This document shows positions 25,285-34,969 of a DNA stretch of 64,000 nucleotides, piece by piece. Position 1 is the stretch's first letter. Each line of letters starts with the position of its first letter. The DNA comes from Pseudophaeobacter arcticus DSM 23566. GTDB lineage: Bacteria; Pseudomonadota; Alphaproteobacteria; Rhodobacterales; Rhodobacteraceae. The notes below the pieces were generated by a model that worked only from the letters and a program-made list of their open reading frames with translations, searched no databases and had not been told where the DNA came from. The translations under genes and the position numbers were made by a program. The stretch is from positions 1,151,934-1,215,933 of the forward strand of contig NZ_KI421507.1 of NCBI RefSeq assembly GCF_000473205.1, in the 5' to 3' direction.

Positions 25285-27858
25285 ATGTTCGCCTTTTTCC
25301 TGCAAAGCCTGATCTCCCTTTCCCTGGCTGGTGTTTTGGTCTTTGCGACCTTCACCTCTGATTTTCTAAGAGGCAAAGAGCAAACTCAAAAAGTACTGAT
25401 TGGTGTGTTTCTCGGGGTGATTGTGATCTCGCTGAGCATGACCTCGGTTCCGGTTGGGCCACTGCCAATGGTGATGAGCGCCATCTCCGGGCCGCTGTTG
25501 TTTGCCGGCTACCTTGCTGGACCTGCCGGCATCCTGATCGCGGGTCCCTGTGCGGTCCTGTACCGGGTTGCGATTGGCGATCCCATGCCCACCGCTGGCA
25601 TTTATATGGCATGTGCCACCCCATTCCTTGGTCTGGCGGGGAGCTATCTGCGGGCGGCCAAACCTTGGCCACATATTCCGCGGCGGAGTCTTGTGATGAT
25701 GCTGGTCGGCTATGTCATGCTGCTCACGGTGCCGTTTTTCTACATGACCCTTTTTTCGCCCCAGCCCCAATCTCTGCCGGTGACGTCGAAGGTGGTCGTG
25801 ATTTTTGGACTAACCGGGACCGGCTTTATTCTCATCACCTGGAGAATACTGGAATTTGCCATTCGGCTTGCCGAGAAAGTGAATGGTGCCAATGAGTTGT
25901 CGGAAAACCTGGATTTGGCAATGCGGGTATCGGGCATGGGGAGATTCCGGCGGAACAGAGGCGACCAGCGCCCCTTTTTTGATGCTGGTATGCTGGCAAT
26001 GTATGGGCTGGAAAAATCCACCCTTCCCGCGCAGGAGCAGGGGCTGGTGCCAATCTCGGACTGGGAATCCCTGGTCTTTCCGAAAGACTTTCCCAAGGTA
26101 AAAGCCGAAGCAGATCGGGTTTGGCGCGGGGAGCAACTGGTGGGGCGGGGGGAGTTCCGCGTGCGCCGCCCCGATGGGGCGCTGCGAAATATTCGCGCGG
26201 TTTGGATTTCGGATTCCAAAAATGGCAGCATTCCAACCCGTGTGACCGGTATGCACATGGATCTTACCGATACACGCGAGGCGGAAAAACAGCATCGCTC
26301 TTCGCTGGGGCGCTTGGCGATGGTTGCCGAAGAATTGCCAGGCATCGTGATGGAGCTTGACCTGACAGAGGACAAGAACCCGTCACTTTTGTATATCAGC
26401 CCCAAATGTAAGGAGATCTGGGGCGTTACGGATCAGGAGTTCTATGAGAACCCCGGACTGATCGCCAAGATGCACGATCCAGATGACATCAAAGAGTTCA
26501 CGGGTCTTATTGAGCGCTGCCGCAAAACCGGCGCTCCCTGTTCTCACCAGTATAAGATCACCGCGCGGGATGGATCGACCCGCTGGTTAGATTTTCACGG
26601 CAGTTTTTCATTTGAAGAGGACGGCCGGACATTGCTGCGCGCGGTGCAACTGGATGCAACAAAACAGGTCGAAGCGCAAAGGCAGATACAGCAGGAGCGC
26701 GAGATTGCCCGGCGGGCGCAGAAGTTTGAAAGCATTGGCCAGCTGACCGGGGGCGTGGCCCATGACTTTAACAATCTGCTGGCTGTTATCCTGGGCAATC
26801 TGGAGCTTTTGCGGGATGGCGAGGAGCCGGAAAACCAAATCAAGCTGATCGACGCAGCTATTGCCGCCTCCCTGCGTGGCGCGGATCTGACCAGAAATAT
26901 GCTGGCCTTTGCGCGCAAAGCGCCGCTCACGCCGGTAAAACTGGATATCAATGATGTGTTGCGAGAGGCGAAAAACTGGATAGGCCGCACGCTGCCAGAA
27001 AGCGTGAGGGTGGAAACCTCTCTGCTGGCAGGGCTTTGGGCGGTAGATGTGGACCGGGCCTCGCTTGAAAGTGCGCTTCTCAATCTGACGCTCAACGCGC
27101 GGGATGCGATGGGGGGCAGGGGGCACCTGACAATCGAAACCGCAAATGTACGGATCGACGAGGATTATATCGACCTGCGGCAAGAAGAGCTTACACCTGG
27201 GCGCTACGTGATGGTGGCGGTCAGTGACACCGGGCCGGGGATAGCCAAGGAGATCCTGCCCTCTATTTTTGAGCCCTTCTTTACCACCAAGCCACCGGGG
27301 GTTGGCTCTGGGCTGGGTCTGTCGATGACCCTTGGCTTTATGCGCCAGTCAGGCGGCACCGTGCAGGTCTATTCCGAGGTCGGCGAGGGCACAACTTTCA
27401 AGCTGTATTTCCCTGCGGCAAAGGATCAGCCAGAGCCCGCGATGCGACCGCAGTCGGCTGAAACAGCTTCTGAAGGGGCAGGGCGCCGGCTGTTGCTGGC
27501 CGAAGACGAGGACGACGTGCGCAATACGCTGGTCACGATCCTGGAGCGCGCAGGCTATCAGGTCACAGCAACCGCCTCAGGCGATGAGGCCTATGACACC
27601 TTTGTCGCCAATCCCAGCTTTGATCTGCTGCTGACAGATATTGTCATGCCAGGCGAATTGCAGGGGACCAGCCTGGCCAAGAAATTGCGACAGAAATGGC
27701 CGGAGCTGCCGATTGTGTTCATGTCTGGCTATGCCAGCGAGGCGACGGTGCATGGCAATGGTCTGCGACCCGAAGACATCCGCCTGATGAAACCGGTTCA
27801 GCGTAGCGATCTGTTGGCGGCTATGGTCAAGGCCTCGTCCCAAATCAAAGAGAGTTGA
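25285..27858 (+). CDS. Hybrid sensor histidine kinase/response regulator
   Basis: 857 residues. N-terminal ~200 residues hold about six membrane spans of the 5TM-LYT type (GPLLFAGYLAGPAGILIAGP). Then two PAS regions (about 205-330 and 335-470), a HisKA dimer with the H-box GGVAHDFNNLL (H493), an HATPase domain (LNLTLNARDAMGG, SDTGPGIAKE, GVGSGLGLSM) and a receiver domain with phospho-acceptor D785 in LLLTDIVMP. All phosphotransfer residues are intact. No separate output regulator is adjacent, so the final partner is unknown. GGAG lies before the ATG. Confidence 0.92.
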   Translation: MFAFFLQSLISLSLAGVLVFATFTSDFLRGKEQTQKVLIGVFLGVIVISLSMTSVPVGPLPMVMSAISGPLLFAGYLAGPAGILIAGPCAVLYRVAIGDPMPTAGIYMACATPFLGLAGSYLRAAKPWPHIPRRSLVMMLVGYVMLLTVPFFYMTLFSPQPQSLPVTSKVVVIFGLTGTGFILITWRILEFAIRLAEKVNGANELSENLDLAMRVSGMGRFRRNRGDQRPFFDAGMLAMYGLEKSTLPAQEQGLVPISDWESLVFPKDFPKVKAEADRVWRGEQLVGRGEFRVRRPDGALRNIRAVWISDSKNGSIPTRVTGMHMDLTDTREAEKQHRSSLGRLAMVAEELPGIVMELDLTEDKNPSLLYISPKCKEIWGVTDQEFYENPGLIAKMHDPDDIKEFTGLIERCRKTGAPCSHQYKITARDGSTRWLDFHGSFSFEEDGRTLLRAVQLDATKQVEAQRQIQQEREIARRAQKFESIGQLTGGVAHDFNNLLAVILGNLELLRDGEEPENQIKLIDAAIAASLRGADLTRNMLAFARKAPLTPVKLDINDVLREAKNWIGRTLPESVRVETSLLAGLWAVDVDRASLESALLNLTLNARDAMGGRGHLTIETANVRIDEDYIDLRQEELTPGRYVMVAVSDTGPGIAKEILPSIFEPFFTTKPPGVGSGLGLSMTLGFMRQSGGTVQVYSEVGEGTTFKLYFPAAKDQPEPAMRPQSAETASEGAGRRLLLAEDEDDVRNTLVTILERAGYQVTATASGDEAYDTFVANPSFDLLLTDIVMPGELQGTSLAKKLRQKWPELPIVFMSGYASEATVHGNGLRPEDIRLMKPVQRSDLLAAMVKASSQIKES

Positions 27859-28036
27859 CCCGGTACTCCCCCAGAGCCCAAGAGACCTGGCCCAGTCTGC
27901 TCGCCGCCAGTCTGCTTGCCCTCCTGTTAATCCGCACCCCTGTTCAGCCCTCCTGCCAGCCGCCCTGATAGATTGTGGGGGGCAGGACGACGCAACAGGA
28001 TACACATGAGTGGGGGGCAGAAATGGGCTGCAAAGA

Positions 28037-28068
28037 AAAGAGGCGCAATGTTTCCATTGCGCCTCTTT
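28037..28068. terminator. Bidirectional terminator between histidine kinase and acnB
   Basis: Perfect 14-bp stem AAAGAGGCGCAATG / CATTGCGCCTCTTT with a 4-base loop. On the minus strand it is followed by TCTTTGCAG and serves acnB; on the plus strand CTTGCGG follows. Confidence 0.88.
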
Positions 28069-28080
28069 CTTGCGGTGATC

Positions 28081-28108
28081 TGCCAGCGTTGAAGTGCCAG
28101 CGTTGAAG
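28081..28108. repeat. 14-bp perfect tandem duplication
   Basis: TGCCAGCGTTGAAG twice head to tail, followed by a partial third copy TGCC, between the terminator and the acnB stop. Confidence 0.8.
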
Positions 28109-28122
28109 TGCCTGGTCAGCCC

Positions 28123-30909
28123 TTAGAAATGGGCCGATTTGGCCGCCGCAGGGACGGCCAGTGGCGGCGAGAACTTGGTGAGGTCAATGCCTTCCACAGC
28201 GGCCTTATACTCTTCCAGTGTGGGGGTCCGGCCCAGGATCGCTGAGAGGACAACAACCGGGGTAGAGGCCAGCAGTGACTCGCCCTTCTTCTCGGAGGCA
28301 TCTTCCACAACACGGCCCTGGAACAGGCGGGTGGAGGTTGCCAGAACCGTATCCCCCTTGGCGGCTTTTTCCTGGTTCCCCATGCAGAGGTTACAACCGG
28401 GGCGTTCGAGGTAGAGAATGTTCTCATACTCGGTGCGGGCTTTGCTCTTGGGCATGAAATCATCAAATTCAAAGCCCGAGTAGCGCTCAAGAACTTCCCA
28501 GTCGCCTTCTTCTTTCAGCTCATCAATGATGTTGTAGGTTGGCGCGGCAACCACCAGAGGTGCCTTGAATTCCACCTTGCCGTTGGCTTTTTCAACGTTT
28601 TTGAGCATCTGAGCGACAATTTTCATATCCCCCTTATGCACCATGCAGGAGCCAACAAAGCCCAGATCGACGTGCTTTTCACCGCCGTAATAGGACACAG
28701 GGCGAATGGTGTCATGGGTGTACCGCTTGGAGACATCGGCGTTGTTCACATCCGGATCTGCGATCATCGGCTCGTCGATCTCGTCAAGATCCACAACAAC
28801 TTCAGCAAAATACTTGGCGTTGTCATCCGGTTTCAGGGCAGGGTTTTCACCCGACTTGATTTCGGCGATCCGTTTGTCTGCCTTGTCGATCAGCCCCTGC
28901 AGCGTCTGGCCCGGGTTATCCATGCCCTTGTCGATCATGATCTGGATACGGCCCTTGGCCAGTTCCAGCGACCCGATCAGGGTTTCATCGTTGGAAATAC
29001 AGATGGAGGCCTTGGCCTTCATCTCGGCGGTCCAGTCGGTGAAGGTAAAGGCCTGATCCGCCAGCAGGGTGCCGATGTGGACTTCGATGATACGGCCCTG
29101 GAAGACGTTGTCGCCGAACTGTTTCAACATCTGCGACTGGGTGGCGTGAACCACATCGCGGAAATCCATGTAGCTCTTCATGGCGCCCTTGAAGGTCACC
29201 TTGACGGATTCAGGGATCGGCATGGTGGCTTCGCCGGTGGCCAGCGCCAGGGCAACGGTGCCGGAGTCGGCACCAAAGGCAACACCTTTGGACATCCGGG
29301 TGTGGCTGTCGCCGCCGATGGTGATGTCCCAGTCATCCACAGTCAGGTCGTTCAGCACCTTGTGGATCACGTCGGTCATCGCGTGGTATTCGCCCTTGGG
29401 GTCACGCGCGGTGATCAGGCCGAATTTGTTCATAAAGCTCATCAGCTTGGGAATATTGGCCTGGGCCTTGAGATCCCACACAGAGGCGGTGTGACAGCCG
29501 GATTGATAGGCGCCATCAACCGAAGGTGAAATCACCGTGGCGGCCATGGCTTCGAGCTCCTGGCTGGTCATCAGGCCGGTGGTGTCCTGCGAGCCAACGA
29601 TATTGACCTTGACGCGCACATCCGAACCAGCGTGCAGATCGGCGGTGGTGGCCACGCCACGGGCATTTTTGTTGAAGATCTTTTCAACCGCGGTCAGGCC
29701 CTGACCCTCATGGGTGATCTCTTTGGACGGGGCAAAGGCAGATTTCAGCTCCTGGCCAAGCGCCTCGGCGGCGAATGTCTGCAGCTTTTTGCCAAAGACC
29801 ACAGCATAGGAGCCGCCGGCCTTCATGAACTCGGCTTTTTGCGGCGTGAAGGCAGAGGACACATCCACCAGCTCGGTGTCGCCATCATATAGCTTTTTGG
29901 TCTTGGTGTTGATGGTCAGCACCTTGCCGGTCTCAACCGAATAGGCCTGCTCCAGAACCGGATCGCCGTTTTCGTCCAGCACGGTGTTGCCATCTGCATC
30001 GGTCTTTTTGACCCAGTTCTTCAGATCCAGACCAATCCCGCCGGTCACACCAACGGTGGTCAGAAAGATCGGCGAAATGCCGTTGGTGCCTGCCACAACA
30101 GGGGCAAAGTTCACAAAGGGAACATAGGGGCTGGCCTGTTTGCCGGTCCAAAGCGCGACGTTGTTGACGCCGGACATCCGCGAAGAGCCCACACCCATGG
30201 TGCCTTTTTCTGCAATCAGCATGACGCGCGCATCGGGGTGTGCTTGTTGCAGCGCCTGGATTTCCGCCTGCGCTTCGGGGGTGATCATGCACTGGCCATG
30301 CAGCTCCCGGTCAGAGCGCGAATGGGCCTGGTTGCCGGGAGACAGAAGATCCGTGGAAATGTCGCCGATGCCTGCGATATAGGTGACAACCTTGATTTCT
30401 TCTTCGATCTCGGGAAGCTTGGTGAAGAATTCAGCCTGGGCGTAGCTTTCCAGAATCTCCGTTGCGATCGCCTTGCCCTCGGCGTGGGCGGCGGCCAGAC
30501 GATCAGTGTCTGCCTCATAGAGGAAGAATTGGGTTTTCAGAACCTCGGCGGCCTGGGCTGCAATTGCGGCATCATCGCCAAGCGCCAGATCCAGCAGCAT
30601 TTCAATCGAAGGGCCACCCTTCATGTGCGACAGCAGTTCAAAGGCAAAGGTGGGGGTGATTTCCGCAACAACTTCCTGACCAAGAATGATCTCTTTCAGG
30701 AACTGAGCCTTTACGCCGGCGGCGCTGGTTGTGCCGGGAAGTGTGTTGTAAATGAAGAAGTTGAGGGAGTCCTCGCGATATGCGTTGCCTGTATCTTTGA
30801 TCTGCGCGATGAGCTCTGCAACCAGGTCTGCCCCGTCGATGGGCTTGGGGTGCAGGCCCTGCTCTTTGCGCGTTTCAATCTCTGCTAGGTAGTCAGTGTA
30901 CAAGGTCAT
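28123..30909 (-). CDS. acnB: Bifunctional aconitate hydratase 2
   Basis: 928 residues from the ATG at 30909 (GGGAAAAC upstream; an in-frame start at 30984 has no ribosome site). Converts citrate to isocitrate in the TCA cycle through a 4Fe-4S cluster. The B-type order is visible: N-terminal HEAT-like domain, then the swivelling domain, then the catalytic core with cluster ligands in GFVGSCMVHKG and RPGCNLCMGNQEKA. Apo-AcnB of other bacteria also binds mRNA under iron limitation. It is monocistronic, with its own terminator. Confidence 0.97.
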   Translation of the reverse strand: MTLYTDYLAEIETRKEQGLHPKPIDGADLVAELIAQIKDTGNAYREDSLNFFIYNTLPGTTSAAGVKAQFLKEIILGQEVVAEITPTFAFELLSHMKGGPSIEMLLDLALGDDAAIAAQAAEVLKTQFFLYEADTDRLAAAHAEGKAIATEILESYAQAEFFTKLPEIEEEIKVVTYIAGIGDISTDLLSPGNQAHSRSDRELHGQCMITPEAQAEIQALQQAHPDARVMLIAEKGTMGVGSSRMSGVNNVALWTGKQASPYVPFVNFAPVVAGTNGISPIFLTTVGVTGGIGLDLKNWVKKTDADGNTVLDENGDPVLEQAYSVETGKVLTINTKTKKLYDGDTELVDVSSAFTPQKAEFMKAGGSYAVVFGKKLQTFAAEALGQELKSAFAPSKEITHEGQGLTAVEKIFNKNARGVATTADLHAGSDVRVKVNIVGSQDTTGLMTSQELEAMAATVISPSVDGAYQSGCHTASVWDLKAQANIPKLMSFMNKFGLITARDPKGEYHAMTDVIHKVLNDLTVDDWDITIGGDSHTRMSKGVAFGADSGTVALALATGEATMPIPESVKVTFKGAMKSYMDFRDVVHATQSQMLKQFGDNVFQGRIIEVHIGTLLADQAFTFTDWTAEMKAKASICISNDETLIGSLELAKGRIQIMIDKGMDNPGQTLQGLIDKADKRIAEIKSGENPALKPDDNAKYFAEVVVDLDEIDEPMIADPDVNNADVSKRYTHDTIRPVSYYGGEKHVDLGFVGSCMVHKGDMKIVAQMLKNVEKANGKVEFKAPLVVAAPTYNIIDELKEEGDWEVLERYSGFEFDDFMPKSKARTEYENILYLERPGCNLCMGNQEKAAKGDTVLATSTRLFQGRVVEDASEKKGESLLASTPVVVLSAILGRTPTLEEYKAAVEGIDLTKFSPPLAVPAAAKSAHF

Positions 30910-31288
30910 GGTTTTCCCGCCGATATAGTGTTGCACGTGAGCTTGAACGACGGGTGTCAGAAAGGGTCTGGCGAGTCGGAACAAGCTGGTTGTATGCGGT
31001 GGTATACTTATTGGGGTTGATATGCAATATGCCCCCCGGTGAGTTTGATGTTTTGACTGCTTTCGTCTGGTCTCGTCTGTGAAACGTTCCAGCCTGCGCT
31101 GCGACCCAAAGGTGTCGCGGCGCAGGCTAGCCCATCAAGGTTACTGCCGGACTAAACATGGTTTTACCGCGCTGGCAACAAAAGCCGCGCCGAAACAGGC
31201 TGCGGCACTTTGTTTGGGGTGGGAAGAGCGGGCAGTCTGGCGCGGGTGGGGCCTCTGCCAGCCCTGTGGCTTGGTTTGGGTCCTGACC
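30910..31288. other. Spacer with acnB promoter region and a long inverted repeat
   Basis: 379 bp, no supported gene. The part next to acnB (to about 31030) should hold its promoter. At 31091-31129 AGCCTGCGC-TGCGAC and GTCGCG-GCGCAGGCT form a 14-15-bp stem around a short loop; on the minus strand this lies 160 bp past the stop of the hydrolase gene's upstream neighbour region and could end the hydrolase transcript. The ORF at 31079-31366 overlaps a real gene antisense and is not supported. Confidence 0.5.
31091..31129. terminator. Strong hairpin between hydrolase and acnB
   Basis: Inverted repeat AGCCTGCGC..GCGAC / GTCGC..GCGCAGGCT with a loop of about 8 bases. It lies 160 bp downstream of the hydrolase stop (minus strand) and upstream of acnB. 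There is no T-run, so it may be a transcript-end structure rather than a classic terminator. Confidence 0.45.
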
Positions 31289-32134
31289 CTAGTCGCTTGC
31301 CACCACATTTTGTTTTTGCACGCCCAGCCCCTCGACCCCCAGCTCCATGCGGTCGCCAGGCTTTAGGTAGACCTCGGGGCGTTGTCCCATACCAACACCC
31401 GGAGGTGTCCCGGTTGAAATCACATCCCCCGGCTGCAGGCTCATGAACTGAGACAGATGCGAGATGACAGTGGCCACGTCAAAATGCATCGTCCGGGTGG
31501 AGCCATCCTGATAACGATGGCCGTTCACCTCTAGATACATGGCCAGGTCCTGCGGATCGGGCACCTCGTCGCGGGTCACCAGCCAGGGGCCGATGGGCCC
31601 AAATGTATCGCAGGATTTGCCCTTGACCCACTGTCCCGAGCGATGGATCTGAAAATCGCGCTCCGACAGGTCATTGACCACGCAATAGCCCGCAACATGG
31701 GACAGGGCCGCGTCAGCAGAGACATATTTTGTGGGCTTGCCGATTACCACGCCCAGTTCGACCTCCCAGTCAGTTTTGACCGAGTTCCGGGGGATTTCGG
31801 TGTCATCATTGGGGCCGCAAATGGCTGAGGTGGCTTTGAAAAAGACCACCGGTTCCTCTGGCAGCTGCATGCCTGCTTCGGCGGCGTGATCGGCGTAGTT
31901 GAGACCAATACAGATGAATTTGCCCACCTGTCCGACGCAGGCACCAATCCGTGGGGTCTCTTCCACCAGAGGCAGGCTGGCTGGATCAATCGCCCGCAGC
32001 GCCTGCAACTGGCTGTCGCCCAGTACCTCGCCAGCGATATCCTCCACCACGCCAGACAGATCGCGGATCCTGCCCTCGGCATCCAACAGACCCGGTTTTT
32101 CACTGCCCAACGGACCAAATCGCAAAAGTTTCAT
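31289..32134 (-). CDS. Fumarylacetoacetate hydrolase family protein
   Basis: 281 residues from the ATG at 32134 (GGGAGAC upstream); the frame extends to 32236, but that part lacks family sequence. The C-terminal domain has the FAH metal-binding residues in PEEPVVFFKATSAICGPNDD and DWEVELGVVIG, and the late motif GDVISTGTPPGVGMG. Members hydrolyse or cleave beta-diketo acids (for example 2,4-diketo-3-deoxy-L-fuconate or ureidoglycolate). The substrate cannot be fixed; no sugar or purine genes are adjacent. Confidence 0.88.
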   Translation of the reverse strand: MKLLRFGPLGSEKPGLLDAEGRIRDLSGVVEDIAGEVLGDSQLQALRAIDPASLPLVEETPRIGACVGQVGKFICIGLNYADHAAEAGMQLPEEPVVFFKATSAICGPNDDTEIPRNSVKTDWEVELGVVIGKPTKYVSADAALSHVAGYCVVNDLSERDFQIHRSGQWVKGKSCDTFGPIGPWLVTRDEVPDPQDLAMYLEVNGHRYQDGSTRTMHFDVATVISHLSQFMSLQPGDVISTGTPPGVGMGQRPEVYLKPGDRMELGVEGLGVQKQNVVASD

Positions 32135-32353
32135 GTGGTATCTGTCTCCCTGACATTCAAACTGACATTCAAATCGACCCATCACCGCCAAGCGCGTGGG
32201 CCGGATCAGTGGTGAATGTGCTGTCGTCGCAGGCAAGATACAATGCGAAATACACAGCGCATGCTGCGACCTCTTGTGGCCTACCTAATCCGGTTGGTAC
32301 ATCCGAGCAAAGCTGCCATGATAGGCCCCAAATAGAAACTGGAGACGATTCAA

Positions 32354-32809
32354 ATGCTCATTGTCGGCTGGCGAGAGCGTGTTGATCTGCCGCTTCTGGG
32401 GCTCAAGAACCTCAAAGCAAAAATCGATACCGGCGCGCGAACCTCTGCATTACATGCGACAAATATTGTAACCTTTGAGCGCGATAACGTGCCTTGGGTT
32501 AAGTTTCACACCAGGTTTGATGATGATGCGCTTGATACGGATGTGGAATGCCCGATCCATGACCTGCGGGATATCAAGAACACAAGTGGTATACCGCAGT
32601 CCCGCATTATCATTCGAACCAAGTTTCGGATTGGCACCCGTCTGTGGAAGATCGACCTGTCGCTCACCGAGCGTTCAGACATGAAGTTCCGCATGATTGT
32701 CGGGCGCACCGCTTTGCGCCGCCACCATATTCTTGTCGATCCGAGCAAAAGCAATTTGACGATGCCAGTTTCGGCCCAACACTCTGATGAAATGAGCTCT
32801 CCTTCATGA
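32354..32809 (+). CDS. rimB: Retropepsin-like protease (RimB / Zn_protease, pfam05618)
   Basis: 151 residues. The active-site motif [13 protein letters not shown] (D-T-G-A at about residues 25-28) is that of aspartic proteases of the pfam05618 group, named RimB in Pseudomonas and reported there to act on the glutamate tail that RimK adds to ribosomal protein S6. The second half has the matching [15 protein letters not shown] strand. The stop overlaps the rimK start by ATGA, so the two proteins are made together. The family's older label, ATP-dependent zinc protease, is not supported by any zinc motif here. Confidence 0.85.
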   Translation: MLIVGWRERVDLPLLGLKNLKAKIDTGARTSALHATNIVTFERDNVPWVKFHTRFDDDALDTDVECPIHDLRDIKNTSGIPQSRIIIRTKFRIGTRLWKIDLSLTERSDMKFRMIVGRTALRRHHILVDPSKSNLTMPVSAQHSDEMSSPS

Positions 32810-33711
32810 AAATTGTAATGCTTGCCCGAAATCCAAATCTCTATTCCCATAAGCGTCTTGTCGAAGCCGCCGAGGCCCGCGGCCATGAAATCAGAATTGT
32901 CGATACCCTGCGGTGCTACATGAACATCGTGTCGCGGCGTCCCGAAATCTACTACAACGGCGAAAAGCTGACAGGCTATGACGCGGTGATCCCCCGGATT
33001 GGCGCATCCATTACCTTTTATGGCATGGCTGTGTTGCGGCAGTTCGAAATGATGGGCGTTTACCCATTGAACGAAAGCGTCGGCATCGGCCGCTCACGTG
33101 ACAAACTGCGCTCGATGCAGCTGTTGGCGCGCGATGGTATCGGCCTGCCGGCAACCACATTTGCCCATGATCCCAAACAAACGGAAGAAGTCCTGAAAGT
33201 GGCAGGCAGTGCCCCCTTGGTCATCAAACTGCTGGAAGGCACCCAGGGCATGGGGGTGGTTCTGGCGGATACTGATCGCTCCGCCAAATCCGTGATCGAG
33301 GCCTTTCGCGCAACAAAAACCAATATCCTGGTGCAGGAGTTTATCAAAGAGGCCGGCGGCACGGATATCCGCGCGATTGTTGTTGGCGGCAAGGTGGTCG
33401 CGGCCATGAAGCGGAAAGGGGCCGAGGGCGAATTCCGCTCCAACCTGCATCTCGGGGGCACAGCCGAGGTGATCAAGCTGTCGCCTGCCGAACGCGCCAC
33501 AGCCGTTGGCGCCGCAAAGTCGATGGGATTGAATGCCTGTGGCGTTGATATGTTGCGCTCTGATAATGGGCCGCTGGTGATGGAAGTGAACTCCTCTCCC
33601 GGTCTGGAGGGTGTCGAAAAGGCCACCGGCCTTGATATCGCGGGCAAGATGATTGAGTTCATCGAGAAGAGCGCGAAGCCCGGTGCCACCAAGACCAAGG
33701 GCAAAGGGTAA
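32806..33711 (+). CDS. rimK: RimK-family alpha-L-glutamate ligase
   Basis: 301-residue ATP-grasp ligase that adds glutamates to the C-terminus of ribosomal protein S6 (E. coli RimK) or to small acceptors in related enzymes. ATP-grasp landmarks: [20 protein letters not shown] (small loop), [20 protein letters not shown] and the metal site [13 protein letters not shown]. It overlaps the protease gene before it, and its TAA shares a base with the ATG of the M14 gene after it. The Lys/Gly tail (TKTKGKG) is short and basic. Confidence 0.93.
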   Translation: MKIVMLARNPNLYSHKRLVEAAEARGHEIRIVDTLRCYMNIVSRRPEIYYNGEKLTGYDAVIPRIGASITFYGMAVLRQFEMMGVYPLNESVGIGRSRDKLRSMQLLARDGIGLPATTFAHDPKQTEEVLKVAGSAPLVIKLLEGTQGMGVVLADTDRSAKSVIEAFRATKTNILVQEFIKEAGGTDIRAIVVGGKVVAAMKRKGAEGEFRSNLHLGGTAEVIKLSPAERATAVGAAKSMGLNACGVDMLRSDNGPLVMEVNSSPGLEGVEKATGLDIAGKMIEFIEKSAKPGATKTKGKG

Positions 33712-34754
33712 TGCCCAAACGACCTGCGTTTGAAATCGGCGGTCAAGTGGTTGCCGCTGGTAGCCGCCAGACCATTGATTTGCCTGTCAGTTCCCTGTCT
33801 GATCACACACCGGTCATGATGTCGGTTCATGTGATCCATGGCAAATTAGACGGGCCCACGGTGTTTATCAGCGCAGGCATTCACGGCGACGAAGTGATCG
33901 GCATCGAGATCGTGCGCCGATTGCTCAAATCGTCGACATTGCGCGGGATGCGCGGCACTTTGATTGTCGTGCCGATTGTGAACTCTTTTGGGTTTATCAA
34001 CAAATCTCGCTACTTGCCCGACAGGCGGGACCTTAACCGGTCCTTTCCCGGCAGCGAAGGCGGATCGCTTGCCGCGCGGCTCGCCAATCAGTTTTTATCC
34101 CAGATTGTATCGCGTGCAGACGTCGGTATTGATTTGCATTCAGCAGCCATCCACCGAACCAACTACCCGCAGGTACGGGTGTCACCCGGTGATCCCGAGA
34201 TCCGGAAACTGGCGGATGCCTTTGGCGCGCCAATCATCATGGAATCGCCAATCCGCGAAGGGTCTTTGCGGCAGGCAGCCCAAGATCTGGGCACACCTGT
34301 TCTGCTCTATGAAGCTGGCGAGGGCTTGCGCTTTGACGAGGTCTCGGTGCGGGCGGGGCAGGTCGGCATTCTGCGGGTGCTGAAATCGCTCAATATGATA
34401 TCAGGGCGCGGCGTTGCCGTGACCAAAGGTCAACCGCAGTTTTGCGCCTCCAGCAAATGGCTGCGTGCCCCGATGGGGGGATTGTTCCGCAGTCTGAAAG
34501 CCGACGGCGAACTTGTCCACCGAGATGACCTGCTTGGCGTGGTGTCGGATCCCTTTGGAGAACTTGAAACAGAGATAGCGGCGCCTTTTGGCGGTATCAT
34601 CGTTGGTCGCGCCGTGTTGCCAATTGTAAACGAAGGCGATGCGGTGTTTCATCTCGCCCGGGTCCAGTCCGTCAAAAAGGCGGAGGATGCCATGGATGAT
34701 CACTCAACACAGTTGGCTGACGATCCGATGTTCGATGAAGATGAAATTATCTGA
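33711..34754 (+). CDS. Succinylglutamate desuccinylase/aspartoacylase-family (M14) amidohydrolase
   Basis: 347 residues. Zinc ligands appear in FISAGIHGDEVIGIEIVRR (H and E) and GIDLHSAAIHR (second His), and the catalytic Glu in VLLYEAGEGLRF, as in AstE/AspA carboxypeptidase-like enzymes that split N-acyl amino acids. The C-terminal ~110 residues form a biotinyl/lipoyl-like beta barrel typical of the family. It starts one base inside the rimK stop, so it very probably acts on the product or substrate of RimK, for example by removing glutamyl or N-acyl-glutamyl groups; this is inference. Confidence 0.85.
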   Translation: MPKRPAFEIGGQVVAAGSRQTIDLPVSSLSDHTPVMMSVHVIHGKLDGPTVFISAGIHGDEVIGIEIVRRLLKSSTLRGMRGTLIVVPIVNSFGFINKSRYLPDRRDLNRSFPGSEGGSLAARLANQFLSQIVSRADVGIDLHSAAIHRTNYPQVRVSPGDPEIRKLADAFGAPIIMESPIREGSLRQAAQDLGTPVLLYEAGEGLRFDEVSVRAGQVGILRVLKSLNMISGRGVAVTKGQPQFCASSKWLRAPMGGLFRSLKADGELVHRDDLLGVVSDPFGELETEIAAPFGGIIVGRAVLPIVNEGDAVFHLARVQSVKKAEDAMDDHSTQLADDPMFDEDEII

Positions 34755-34969
34755 TCACAGATGAGTTCAGGATAGACGGCAGGTGCCCGCTGCAGTGACC
34801 GGCCAGGGCGCCAAAATCGTGGAGCACTCCACCCAAGAGGTTCGGCACAAAATTCATGCCACGCTGTCTACAGATTTTTGGGATTTATTGTCGCTTTGCC
34901 CCTTGCGAACAAAAGGGAACAGAAATAGAAGATGTGCCAGACTGTGTGGCAGGACACCACGTGCCACAG

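Noticed and set aside
31079..31366. 95-residue plus-strand ORF between acnB and the FAH gene
   Set aside because: Runs antisense into the hydrolase gene, includes the inverted repeat, and lacks a ribosome site.
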